A stretch of 64,000 nt of DNA from Polytrichum commune (GCA_950295325.1 OX485808.1:31578527-31642526), one strand, 5' to 3'. Shown: positions 22,711 to 33,650, counted from the stretch's first letter. Program-made: numbers and translations. The notes: generated by a model from the sequence alone, not told the origin.

Positions 22711-23489
22711 CGTCTACGTCATTCCAAATTGCTACCACATATGTGCCATTGTTTTGTTCTCACACTCATGTAGAAGTGTTTCCATACATGGTTTGAGGGT
22801 TTAGGTTCCCAACTTTCCAACGAACCCACCCGCTTTTTTTTACGATGCCTACAGCGAAAGATAAACGTTCGCAAATCGCGATGACTACTTCAAGTTGGCA
22901 TAATCTCTACTTAGACATATAACTTATGGTATACATTGGGGTTTTTAGAAGGGGTCATGAACGCACGTGATTCTCAAACATAATGTAGAGTGCATCCCCC
23001 GAGTTCCCATAGGCTTCATAAAGATATCTTACCAACACCTTACACAAATTAGAACATTCTAGAAAAGCAAATTAATCTGGTTCACATTGATATTAAACTA
23101 GGGAATTGGTGTGGGCTTAAATTTAATATGGCCCACATTAGTGATCATTTGGGGGGTGCACTATACTAAATCCGTATGAGTATATGTGAGTGCACAAAAG
23201 AGGTATTGATTTGAACTTTGTTGTATTATGTATACGTATTCTTCACAAAATTATAAGTTGTAGTTATGTAAATATATAGAATAATTTAAAAATATATACA
23301 ACATCTCTACTAACTTGTATGATAGTGTCACTAGATTTTATAGAATAAGGTTTATTTTATTTTAGTATTGGCTTAAACTGGTACATAAAAAGAACCAACC
23401 ACATGTGAACATACGATCTTACATATCATTTGATGGTAGACTTCAAAACAATAATTGCATTAGCTTTTATGACATGTATTACAAATCAG

Positions 23490-23760
23490 ATTATGGGAGG
23501 ATTGAATGGAAACATATGCTTAGGGACTTGGAAAAAAGGTCGGACGTGGCCTACCATAACATTCTTAACAAATTTGATTTGATTTGGGGGGTCAAAGGTC
23601 TTATTGTGACCCGTAGCCACTTAGTCCCTACTTGGAAGGATAGGCCTCAAATGAGCATTATTTATAGATTTCCACTTAGGCTGCGCTGTTTCGGCTGGGT
23701 TGGTTGTATTTTGAATTTGAATTTTCAATTTGTGCCAAAAAAAAGAATAAGACATGTATT
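23490..23760 (+). repeat. Repeat shared with 56270-56520 outside the transposon
   Basis: Shared phrases include GGATTGAATGGAAAC, GACGTGGCCT, TTCTTAAC-AATT-GATTT and CTTATTGTGACCC. In translation both show VTRS preceded by LIV and an FDL segment, so the repeat may derive from an old coding sequence. One copy lies within the giant hAT and one about 27 kb beyond it. Confidence 0.6.
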
Positions 23761-23770
23761 GCAAATCTAA

Positions 23771-24357
23771 GGGCCGGTTCACAATATGGCCAAACTTTGA
23801 GAGGTTCAATATTTGGACCAATGAAAATGCTGAAATGCCCAAAGTCCGTCCTCTCGGCCTTCACACTAGAGGCCGAAGTCCAAATGACGTCGCCTCCAAA
23901 AGAGCCTAGGTGGCAACACTTTTAGGAAGTTATGGCGCCAAGAGTTCGGCCTCTCGAGCAAAGTTTGGGTATAGCAAAATGCTCAATCCAAACTTCCGTC
24001 GAGAGGCCAAACTTTTTTTTCATTAAAATAATCAATCATTGACAAGATCTTGGCCGTTAGATTGGAGGGGTTATTTTGAGCAAGGAATAAAGTGGCATGC
24101 TCCTTTGAGTTTGGACTTTGGGCTTGGCCTTTGGAGGCTTCACACTTTGGCCATCCAAGCCAAGAGGCCGTGGGAGTTCATGGCCAAAGGTTTGGACTTT
24201 GCGCTTGGCCTTTGGAGGCTTCACACTATGCCCAACTAAGGCTACCCTTACTATATTTTATTGGCTATTTTCAGTTCATTTCTTTGGACTCTCAACAAAG
24301 TTGGGCCACTCAATCGCACGGCCTCTCGACTTGGACGGCCATAGTGTGAACTCGGTC
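23771..24357. mobile_element. Nested MITE-like element inside the hAT
   Basis: GGGCCGGTTCACAATATGGCC at the left is mirrored by an imperfect complement ending GTGTGAACTCGGTC on the right (about 16 of 21 positions). The subterminal parts also pair (GAGAGG and GGCCTCTCGA). Inside, a roughly 80-bp unit with GGCTTGGCCTTTGGAGGC is tandemly duplicated at about 24120 and 24205. TAA precedes the left end but is not matched exactly at the right, so the superfamily is unresolved. Confidence 0.5.
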
Positions 24358-24364
24358 ATTTACA

Positions 24365-24850
24365 TTTTTTTTTAAAAGTTTAGACATAGTGTCCGTTTTT
24401 TGGCTCTCAAAATTCATATGAAGTCCAAAAAATGAGTTCTTGGTATCCATGGATAGGTAATGAAGTCCTCTACATGAATATGCAATAATATTTCTACTGC
24501 CAGAAAATACATGGCCGCAATTCCACGTTGTTCCCCTGCCCCCTTCAACCCGTTCCCTCCCGTCCGCCTCACGTTCCCCACCCGTCCGCTCCACGTTCCC
24601 CTCCGTGCGTTCACGTTCCCTCCCGTTCCCTCTCGTCCGCCCCGCGTTCCCCTCCCGTCCGCCACACGTTCCCCTCCCGTCCGCCCCGCGTTCCCCTCCC
24701 GTCCGCCCCGCGTTCCCCACCCGTCCGCCCCACGTTCCCCACCCGTCCGCCCCACGTTCCCCTACCGTCCGCCCCACGTTCCCTTCCGTCCGCCCGAGTT
24801 CCCCTACGTCCGCCCACTCGTTCCCTCCGTCCGCCCCCGCGTTCCCATGT
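24365..24850 (+). repeat. Conserved block copy 2 plus C-rich array 3
   Basis: Block (24365-24535) then an array of units like GTCCGCCCCGCGTTCCCCTCCC to about 24850, directly upstream of the kinase gene. The same block-then-array order, with the junction phrase ATGGCCGCAATT, occurs at 27803-28470 downstream of the kinase gene, so the kinase gene is bracketed by direct repeats. Confidence 0.85.
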
Positions 24851-24921
24851 TCCCCATACGTCCTTTTCATGCCCCATGTCAAATCCGACCGGGATCCCAT
24901 AATGATTGTGCACCGCTTTGC

Positions 24922-24930
24922 CTATATAAA
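24922..24930 (+). promoter_or_regulatory. TATA box of the kinase cargo gene
   Basis: CTATATAAA lies just beyond the C-rich array, followed by a C/T-rich leader (CCCCTCACTTTCCTCTCCTC) about 30 bases downstream where initiation would be expected. The start codon is about 226 bases further on. CATTCACTCACTC repeats and a TTTTTTCCAG acceptor-like site lie in the leader. Confidence 0.6.
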
Positions 24931-25155
24931 GCCGTGGGGCTTTAGTTCCCCTCACTTTCCTCTCCTCCCACCACAAAGGGACCCGAGACCTTGTTGCCGT
25001 CCCAAGGACAGCGGCACCGCGCGGGTCTCAGGGGGTTTGGGAGGGCAGGGCAAATTGTGGGGGAACCCTCGCAATTTTTTTTCCAGATTCACTTGCTGAT
25101 TTCTACATTCACTCACTCATTTCTACATTCACTCACTCACGCGGTTTTTTTCACG

Positions 25156-27072
25156 ATGGAGGGGGAGGACATTGCTCTTTACCAAGACGAGGATACGAGG
25201 GTGCACCGTGCTTGGCTCCAACGCACTCCATCTACGTATACTGGAGAGGGTACAGGAAGCGATGCCGGAAGTGGAAGTATTGCAGTCCGTCCCCCACGTC
25301 CAGATCCTTTTCGGTTTGGCGAAGAGTTCTTTGTTGTTGGTCATTCAGGAGGCAACCAAACACGTGGAAGCCGTGGAACACGTGGGAGTCGGGGAAACAG
25401 TGGCCTTAGAGGGAGAACAGGAAGGGGACCAAGCTCAGGCAGTTCCACAGATATAAATGCAGCCACTCGTGGTGAGTCCGTGCCACCACGATCTCCGACA
25501 CGGCAGACATCAAGACCGGAGAGCCCTGCACGTGATGTACCTCAGGGTTCGGAGCATGGTGAAAGACGGGGACAGAAACGCCCAGCAATTTCGAAAGGGA
25601 CGGAGGAGGGGTCCGCGGTATCAGGTTCGCAATCGAGGAAAAAGAAAAATAGAGGCAAACGCGACCCGCGGATCGATGAGGCTCGAAACCATTGTAGGGT
25701 CGTGCTGTTGGAGTGGTTTAGAAATAACATTATGGTTTATTTGGAAAAAAAATACCTCAATGATGGTACAAAGGGTTTAGAGTTGGTGAGGAACGAATTG
25801 ATGCTTATTCTCACGGAAGCCACGGCTGGACCAGAGTTTGAAGAAGCTAGGGGCATGAACGATTGGGACACCTGGATTGAACAACAAGCCAGGGAAGCAA
25901 TCTACAATCCAACAATGGCATATGATGCTCTGCATCCTGGCGAGGGAAATAGTAGTGGCAGGAAGTCCGAGCTGTACATGAAGCTAGAGAATTGGAAAAG
26001 AGGCATAATAGCAGCAAAAGGAACATCCACCCGCAACCTTCCCATTTTTATTGACAGGCAGATGGCAGACAACATTGCCACTCAGGGCCGGCAGGGTGTC
26101 ATATGGTTGCCTAGGAATGCGGAGATCAAAGCCTTGGATAAGGAAATCTTCCAAGGGACCTTCGGAGTGGTGCGGAGAGTCACAATTCATGGAGCATCAT
26201 TCATCCCTAGCTGGATAGAGTGGGCTGGGAAGACCATGAAGGCCACGAATAGTCTGGAGAACCGAAAGGAGTGTTCAATTGAAGCATTGGCGTGTCCAGT
26301 AGATCATCCTGGGGTAATCAAGCTACAATACCTCAATATGAAAACATACGAATCCTATTCGATGTGGTGGAATGGAGGCTCCTTGAAGAACATGAGGGTC
26401 TATGACTTCAGCGTTCCGGAAACCCACGAGCGCACAATCCTTCAAATGTCTGGGGCAGACTTTGAAGCACGGAAACGGTTGGTTGTATATCGAAGGCATC
26501 GAGCTTATTTGGCATGGGCTCTAATGTGCATTGTGGATGTAGTGCACAAGCATGACGTGTTGCACAATGACCTTAATTCCAACAATGTCATGCTGCATTT
26601 CCCACAAGACCGTGATAACACGGTTTACATTGGTGTGTGTGATTGGGGCATGGCATCCTGGGGAGGTGAAGACGCACCCTCCAACTATGGAAGAGATTCA
26701 GTGGATGAGATGAACAAGCACAAAGCAAAATACAACTGTGCTGGTCCAGAATTATTCTATGTATGAGGGCAGCGTGGAACATCCACCTCTCCGGTGAGGA
26801 TGGCTCGGAAACATAGGCACACGTTTCTCTCGGAGTCCTTCTCAGTGGGTGCTTTGGCAAAGAAGATTTATGCCAGGGATGCGACTTCCCCCTTGTTTCA
26901 GCTAAACAGTGATCCAAATGGCTTGAATATGCGGTTTGAGTTAGCATTGGATTCATTGACGAAGACCAATCCAGCGGAAAGGTCAACCATCACACACGTA
27001 GTGAACATTTTGAAGTCCCCTCCATACAACATGGTTAACCCGACAATATGCTTCCGTGACACTGCAAAATAG
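25156..27072 (+). pseudogene. Protein-kinase-like cargo gene with one in-frame TGA
   Basis: The ATG at 25156 (MEGEDIALYQDEDTR) is preferred over an upstream in-frame one lying in leader sequence. Residues 1-190 are disordered with RGSRGTRGSRG-type repeats. The kinase fold begins with a glycine loop (QGTFGVV, Gly334), then a candidate ATP lysine in EWAGKTMKA and VDHPGVIKL. The catalytic loop is HNDLNSNNV (Asp472), the metal motif DWG replaces DFG, and PEL replaces APE. After Val536 a TGA (26764) interrupts, then the same frame continues to 27072 with the rest of the C lobe, including NPAERST. Key catalytic residues are present, so activity could survive if the stop were bypassed. HND for HRD is a variant seen in several divergent kinases. 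Substrate unknown. Confidence 0.75.
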
Positions 27073-27135
27073 ATTTTTTTTATTTTTTTTGCAGCAATTT
27101 TGAATCATACCAATTTTGTAACCGTTGGAGATGTA

Positions 27136-27141
27136 AATAAA
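27136..27141 (+). terminator. Poly(A) signal after the kinase gene
   Basis: AATAAA 64 bases past the kinase stop, within GTAAATAAAGCC, and followed by a T-rich stretch. Confidence 0.5.
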
Positions 27142-27802
27142 GCCATCATTTTTTCATACAAAACTTGTATCTTGTATGAGGTTTATGGATCTTAGTGCAA
27201 TGTTCATACTCCATGAGGCTTTTGCTCCATAATCGAGAAGAAGTCTATGGGAGGCTAACCAATGTTCTCGCCTCTTGTGAGGCCACATCGTACTTTCACA
27301 TCGTTGTTATCACATCCATGTGCTAAGTTCAAGTTACCTATAGTTGTTTGTGATATGTCTTGCCAAAATGCAGTTACCTATATTTATTCTAATTTTGGTA
27401 TGCCACAAAATGTAGTCAACTATAGTTATATCTAGTTAACTAAAGTTGAGCACAATATTGCAATAGTTATATCGGTTGTACACGTGATCCTCAACATCTC
27501 TAAATGTTAACTTTCTTCTACCCCCCACATATTGCACACTATAAATGTTAAACGTGTTAAATGTTAACAAAATGGTACTCCCTTCTTTGTAAATCTGACT
27601 CTATAAACATTAACGGATGAAATACAACCATAATATGGATGATAAAAACTATACATCCAGTTACATTGATTCATATTCACTCGTGATTTGTAAACTTGAT
27701 ATTGAATAAAGTTTTGATTGGATGTGCAATTTTATGAATGGTATTCTCTCACAAGGACTCTTCACAATTGCTTATATTTATATTTATATAATTCAGAAAC
27801 AC

Positions 27803-28470
27803 TTTTTTTTGGAAGTTTGGACATAGTCTCGGTTTTTTGGCTCTCAAAAATTCATATGAAGTTCAAAAAATGAGTTATTGGTATCCATGGATAGGTAATG
27901 AAGTCCTCTACATGAATATGCAATATTATTTCTACTGCCAGAAAATATATGGCCGCAATTGCACGTTGTTCCCCTCCCCCCCGCTCCCCTCCGCGTTCCC
28001 CCGTCCGCTCCAGCGTTCGCCCCCGTTCCCAACCCCCATCCGCTCCACCCCCCTCCCCCTCCGTCCGCTCCACCCCCTCCCCCTCCGTCCGCTCCACCCC
28101 CCGTCCGTCCGCTCCACCACCCTCCCCCGTCCGCTCCACCCCCCTCCGTCCGCCCCACGCCCCACCCCCGTCCGCTCCACCCCCCTCCCCCTCCGTCCGC
28201 TCCACCCCCCGCCCCCGTCCGCTCCACCCCCCTCCCCCTCCGTCCGCTCCACCCCCCCGCCCCCGTCCGCTCCACACCCCCTCCCCCGTCCGCTCCACAC
28301 CCCCTCCCCCGTCCGCTCCACCCCCTCCCCCTCCGTCCGCTCCACCCCCCTCCCCCGTCCGCACCACCCCCCCGTCCGTCCGCTCCACCCCCCTCCGCCG
28401 TCCGCACCACCCCCCTCCCCCGTCCGCCCCACCCGTCCGCCCCCGTCCGCCCCCGTCCGCCCCACACCCT
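27803..28470 (+). repeat. Conserved block copy 3 plus C-rich array 4
   Basis: Block 27803-27974, then the longest array in the window, about 500 bp of units such as GTCCGCTCCACCCCCCTCCCC. It lies just inside the right end of the hAT. The block is very close to that at 24365, and array units have diverged mainly by expansion of C runs. Confidence 0.85.
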
Positions 28471-28661
28471 CCTTAGTCATATTTTTCTACTTTGATTTTA
28501 ACAGAATGATAAACACAATGGCAAAATGGTGTACTTGGCAAGGGAAATATGCACATCCACGTCGGCGTTTTCTGCCACATAGGACACCACCTTGGCAAGA
28601 AGGTAAGTATTTTACCCACCCTAGTCCATTCACCCTATGTTGACCCTACGTGGACCCTATT

Positions 28662-28742
28662 GTGTCGTGACGGAGGGGTCCGTCACGACACGACACGACA
28701 TGACGGCACGACACCATCATGACGTCGCGATAGACAACCCTG
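28662..28742 (-). repeat. Right terminal inverted repeat and subterminal hairpin
   Basis: GTGTCGTGACGGA at 28662-28674 pairs perfectly with TCCGTCACGACAC at 28679-28691 around a GGGG loop. Further CACGACA and GACGGCACGAC motifs follow, then the terminus ATAGACAACCCTG at 28730-28742. Motif content mirrors the left end. Confidence 0.85.
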
Positions 28743-28750
28743 TTTATTAG
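28743..28750. repeat. Right 8-bp target-site duplication of the hAT element
   Basis: TTTATTAG, identical to 13302-13309. The flank continues with GTCATGTATGTTACTAATTA. Confidence 0.9.
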
Positions 28751-29319
28751 GTCATGTATGTTACTAATTAAGATCCAATGAATTCAATTTCTTGAGTTTT
28801 TTGTTTAGGGTGATAACTACGAGATTCTTTAGCATTCACAGAGGTCACCTTTAGACCATGGTTTGGAGCTACTTTCATATTGTAAGCATTTAAAATTGTG
28901 CATTCTTAAAAAAATCAGAATTGTTTAAAGAAAAAAATCTAGTGGAATTCAACACCTTGGATGTTGACCCCTATCTTAGAAAAATAAAATCCTTCTAATT
29001 AGTTCTAAAAATGAAAATTGAAAATGTAAACCTCTTCTATTCCCTTTTGTAAATCGTATTAACGGATTCCTCTCAATGCCCTCTTTCCAAGCATGTTTCT
29101 CCTCGTTATGAAAGAACAAGTGATCACATTCATCAGAAATATTAGACATGATTTAGAAACAACTGTCCGAAAAAGGGAGAGTTGCCACCCGGGTTATTTG
29201 CAGCAAGACCTAATTCATTAAGAGAATAAGATCTTTGAAAGAAAAAGAAGCATACTAATTGAAAATAAACTGCTTATTGTGGGACGCATGTTGCCGCGCG
29301 GGCTCGGGATTGACGAAAC
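28751..29319. other. Spacer with a repeat shared with 62950-63105
   Basis: Bases 29055-29200 share GGATTCCTCTC, TTCCAAGCAT and GGGAGAGTTGCCACCCGGG, in order, with the inside of the TA-flanked element at 62022-63870. No gene is seen. Confidence 0.5.
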
Positions 29320-29515
29320 CCTGAAATTGACGGATCAACCGGTTATCAGTCATGACACTCCTAATTCACATGACTCCCAGTTAGCCCCAAATGGGCGGGA
29401 ACTCATTTTCGAATTCGCTTCCTCTTCCTCTCCGCCGTCCGGCCGCTGTATATTGTGATCATGCTGCTGGAGATCATATAGCACCCTGCCTTCGCTGCTG
29501 AATTTAAGTTTGAGT
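29320..29515 (+). promoter_or_regulatory. Arm E promoter, gene lost
   Basis: ACCGGTTATCAGTCATGACA at 29336-29355 and GGGCGGGAA at 29393-29401, then CTTCCTCTTCCTCTCCG and the TTGCACCCTGCC-like leader phrase. It is followed directly by 3' sequence, so no protein follows it. Confidence 0.5.
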
Positions 29516-30265
29516 GCGATAATCGCTGTGTTCGGCTAAATTGCTGTAAGTCTTCATGCTGTTCATGTGATGGTTTTCTCCTGATCCTTCAACTGTTTCA
29601 CCGACATTCTTGCATCGAGTTTGTTCCGAACAACTAGCTGTAGACTTTGCCTAGTCAGTAGCGATGGCCCTGTTGACAACAATAACTAGAAAAGCATCCA
29701 TAGGTTGCAATTGAATGGTGATTATAATACAAGACATTCATGACATACAATCTCCATCATATTAGTGTGTTATTTAATTCAGTATGGTGATGTATTCTCA
29801 GATCCACCAAAAGTACCAAAGGTAAGGACAAGAAAATCTCAACTGCTAAGAAATGATACTAACTTACATTACTAACCACTGCACAAGAAACATCGCAGCG
29901 AATGTTTCTAAGAAACAATATTAGAAAACAGAGAATGAAGATGTATTGATGGAGTGAATACAGAAAGGCCAGCTACCAGTGTCATTGTGCTCTGGAGTTT
30001 CCGCAGAAGATGGTAAATAGCAGTTGGTGTAATATATGCAGTAGCTGTCTTTACAAAACAATAATGTACGTCTAGTAAATTAATTGCATCGAATCGTTGG
30101 TAGTCAGATGTTTCTGCATACCTACACACTCATAATTCAAGATCAAGAAATAGATAAACATGCTTCAAAATAGAGTCAATGTTCTTCAGTATATGATACT
30201 TTAAGTAGCGCAACCACGTTTACGAGGAACAGGAAGCAATTCACCCTAACAAAATTCACCATTAA

Positions 30266-33200
30266 AGCCACGGGCATTGGAGGCTCCAGGTTCCCTCGTC
30301 CAAGGCGCCCTTTACACTTGAGCTTCAGTTTAGAGCTTGAAGAAATGAGCCTTCTTATTGGCTGAGAGCCTCTTACACAAGCTTGTTCGCTCGAATCTAC
30401 TTAACACACAAGCTCTCATCTTGAGAAGTTGGAACTCTTTTCTTGCGCTTTGGGGCACGCATATGTTGATATTCGATTCGATTATTTTGTTCTTTATCTT
30501 CTAATGATCAGATTTACCTCTTCAAGTTTGTGTTGCAATAATCTACGATGAAAAATCAACAAAAATAATAATAGAAACGGATCTCCTCTGACTTAGTTTT
30601 GCTTATTGGACATGCATGTTTGTTGATTCTTTAATTGGATACATAGGTCCTTCCAATTGTGTTCATTATTGAGTGTCAACTAGTTAATCAAATTTGAAGA
30701 TGTAGTCCAATCTCTTTTTAACGTGTGTCTTTATGACGTTTGTTCTCTGATCCTCACCTAATTAGAGACCAATCAAATATGGGTGTTTGATCGAGAAAAA
30801 TGACCAAATAATAACACCTACATATCTCATGAATTTTAAATCATGGTGCTTGATGAATTCCATGTGAAACGATTACAAGAAGCTCTTCGTCATTTTGGAA
30901 AAGGTCTCGGTCAAAATCCTGAGCTAATCAAAATTGTTGAGAAATTCAGCTCTCGTTTTGTGGGCTCCGACCCAATGTGGTTCCTAACATTCTTTGGCTT
31001 GTCGTCAATGCTTGTTTATTTAGTATCCTGTCCCCTTGATATCTCATTTTCAATATGACCACTCAACAGTTCAAACTCAAACTACTGAGAGCTTGAAGAT
31101 TGGTCAACCTCTCAATAGTTGGAGTTTTGGATGACAGCTTGTTAAGTCCAAGTATCAAACTCCCAAAAGTTTGAGCTCTCAACAGGTTTCCAAGTCGTTT
31201 AATTATACATTGTAGGTAGGGAAGAAATGAAGAAGACAGATTGGAAGTTCGGTGCATGTTATACATGACCAGCATGTACAGTTCGGTGCCATATTATACA
31301 GTTCCTTTTTCATTTCCATTGTCACCAATCATTTGACAAGTGTTTTTTTTTTTTTGGTAAATATTAACTATTCCTCTATCTGTAGCTCTCTTTTTAGAAA
31401 AGAGATTTGTTCAGAGATCAAGAACGTATAACACATTATGCAGGATTCCATCTAAGCATTGGTCATGTGCCCTTCTTTTAATTTTGATATCGCCCGTTCC
31501 TAATACCTACATGTTTTGCTCATTCACAATGGCCACTGGCCATGTGCCTTTGGCTACCTCCTTGAAGTTGACAAAAGCGGCACGGTTGTCTAACATGTGC
31601 TCGGTAGTGCCAGCTAGCATCAACGTACCATATTTCTTTGTTGTTGTCTTTAGCAAGAAGTGCTTTCAAGAATGGAGTCCACAACATTGACTGAGTAACT
31701 AAAGCAATGGTATTCTGTGACTCCATTATTTTTCCGCATTCTTGCTTGTCTCAGGTGCTCTGTGACCATAATACATCTTGTTTTCTTTCCTTGGACAAGC
31801 ATTATCTTGCCACCACTGTCCAATTTCCCCATAACCGTGACATCTAGACTTCTTCTTCAAGTCTTTTATTCTCTCGTTGTTGTATCGGCTCACTGTATTT
31901 GTTCTTTTGTGCTCATCTCCTCTGCAGCTTCGTACTAGCAGTGCGCTATCAACTTCATCATTCTCTTATCATCAAATTCAAGACTTCTTCTTCAAAGACT
32001 ATCATTATCAAAGTCTTTTTAGTCTTATGTTTTGCTAGCATGCTCTTCCATGTAGTAAGAACATGTCTATACTCACTCGGCAAGCTGGCAATCACTTTAC
32101 TAATGATATTCTCCTTTGAATTTTTTTGTCCAATGTCCTTGAGGTTACACTAAAGGGTTTGTGCAGACTTATTGACTCTGTCTTCGACAATATAGAAGGT
32201 TCTAGCATGTTTCGGAGAGCAAATTCTAATGTCATTTCCGCATTGCTAATCTTGTAGTGTCACCATGTTGACGTTTCTAGGGCCAACCTTCATTAACACT
32301 GAGACCAGATGATGGTGAGCCCTTTGTCTGTACGAACTGCAAAAGGTTTTGTCAGTCCCAAGGTTATCGGAGGATAACCAAGTACCCTGTTCGCTTGCAG
32401 TTACCTTGACAATTCGGTGAAGTGAATCCAGCAAAGCTACTGAGTTACAATTTGATTAACGATGTGGAAACATCCACAAGTTCAACATCTAGTCCCATCT
32501 GACGATGAGCTTGTGTTCAATGGTGAACACTAACCACCTGCCCAGCACGCACTGGGCCTTCTTGTTACCATTTATAGCATCACGACCCTAATCAGGACGC
32601 CTTTTTTTCAACCCGTATGTGAAACAGGTATCAAATTGTCAAACATGTACACATGCCCAGATTAACGCCTGTCAATGTACGCAAATTTCATTTTTATTTC
32701 TATTTGCTACCAATTCTCATTCTTACACATGTAGGTGCGTGCAGGTGGCCTTCTGGTGACTTCCACGTGTGAACCCTTCTTGCTCTGATGTCCGTGTCGA
32801 TGGACTCCCTGTAGGTGCCAGCTACAAGCTCAAAAGTTCTCTTGTCATATGGACATTGAATCATTTGTGGTACATCCTGAGTCTATGTTACAAGTCTAAA
32901 TCTCTTTACAGGCTGCCGCTATAGTGAACATGATTTAGCGCAAAATTGGTGCATTTGGATGAATTCGGTGATGATAAGAGAGAAGAAGCCCAATATTGCC
33001 AATCGGCCGTTCTAGTTTCCAGCATGGGCAGTGAATGGACCAATACTGCAAGCATCAGTAGACTCGTCATTCACACATTAGAAGGGATTTTTGACTTCAT
33101 AGTGAGAGTCGCCATGTCATAGAGATGCGGGACTGAGTTGTGTACGTGCATTAGTGTAGCTTTAGTTAAGAGTCTCAGGTTTGAAAAAAATGCAAATATG

Positions 33201-33274
33201 GATGTTGCAGCCAATTGACAGTTAGGAAATGCCGAATCATCAAGATTGTTTTCCAACTAGGGTTCACACATGGA
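30266..33274. other. Insertion of about 3 kb within module 3
   Basis: This stretch interrupts the right-arm leader of module 3. It contains a dispersed repeat at 30650-30790 (shared with 34690-34820 and 44255-44370), an open frame of 71 residues at 30843-31058 without recognisable motifs, and a Ty1/copia relic on minus. Flanking leader sequence resembling TTCACCA-AAAG is present on both sides, but I cannot define a clean target duplication. Confidence 0.45.
31470..32450 (-). pseudogene. Ty1/copia gag-protease relic
   Basis: On the minus strand, fragments in different frames resemble copia Gag: KVIASLPSEYRHVLTTWKSM near 32090, then a broken zinc knuckle (GYGEIGQWW ... ACPRK) near 31810. A protease-like stretch with EHMLDNRAAFVNFKEV, GTWPVA and VLGTGDIKI follows near 31600-31480. 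Many stops and shifts are present, and no reverse transcriptase or terminal repeats were recognised here. Confidence 0.6.
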
Positions 33275-33650
33275 AGTCACCAAGAAAAGTTGGTGAGGGT
33301 GCAGTCTTTCTAGAAGCATGATCGGATTCAAAAGCAGGTAGATGAATTACCTAGAGATCAATCAATGCTCAAAAAGTTGCCCGCACAATAAACTCAACCG
33401 AACAAAAATCACCAGTAAACTTCGCTAGGGTGGAATACCTCCATGAGGATGATCGTATACAAGTTGAGGCAGGCAAAAGAACAGCACAAACTACGTGCAG
33501 ATCAATGCACAATTCAGCTGGTCCCGGCACATCCTAACCGAAACAAATTCAAAAGCAAAGACAAGGTGCAAATATGATCTCCAGCACCATGACGAGACAC
33601 AAAGGAGAGGACGAGGAAAGGAATTGAAATGGGTTCCCGCCATTTGAAAT
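33275..33650 (-). promoter_or_regulatory. Arm F promoter and leader, gene lost
   Basis: TTCCCGCCA at 33634-33642 is GGCGGGAA on the coding strand. Leader units with GATCGGATTCAAA and ATGATCGTATACAAG lie inwards, matching arms B and D. The outer ACCGGTTATCAG block is absent. Confidence 0.4.

Larger units (their letters stand above)
13310..28742. mobile_element. Giant cargo-carrying hAT-superfamily transposon (15,433 bp)
   Basis: Both ends are defined. The left begins CAGGGTTGTCTAT and the right ends in its exact complement ATAGACAACCCTG, flanked by a perfect 8-bp duplication. Inside are a hAT transposase (14041-17241, plus), a coiled-coil/RING-like gene (20244-17941, minus), a small gene (22143-21591, minus) and a protein-kinase-like gene (25156-27072, plus). 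There are also four C-rich arrays, three copies of a roughly 135-170-bp block and a smaller nested MITE. Typical hAT elements are about 2-5 kb with one gene, so size and gene content are unusual. The transposase has lesions, so this copy is probably not autonomous. The intact target duplication suggests fairly recent insertion, although internal decay could predate it in a mobilised copy. Confidence 0.88.
29320..33650. repeat. Convergent module copy 3, coding regions deleted
   Basis: Left promoter 29320-29515 joins directly to the central 3' region (29515-30185, matching 9045-9960), so the left gene is missing. The centre then joins at about 30190 to the right-arm leader (TAGCGCAACCACGTTTACGAGG), so the right gene is missing too. 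The right arm is interrupted at about 30265 by roughly 3 kb and resumes at about 33275, ending near 33650. Confidence 0.65.

Noticed and set aside
13310-28742. Possibility of an LTR retrotransposon or helitron
   Set aside because: There are inverted, not direct, termini with an 8-bp duplication and a hAT transposase; no reverse transcriptase or helicase is seen inside.
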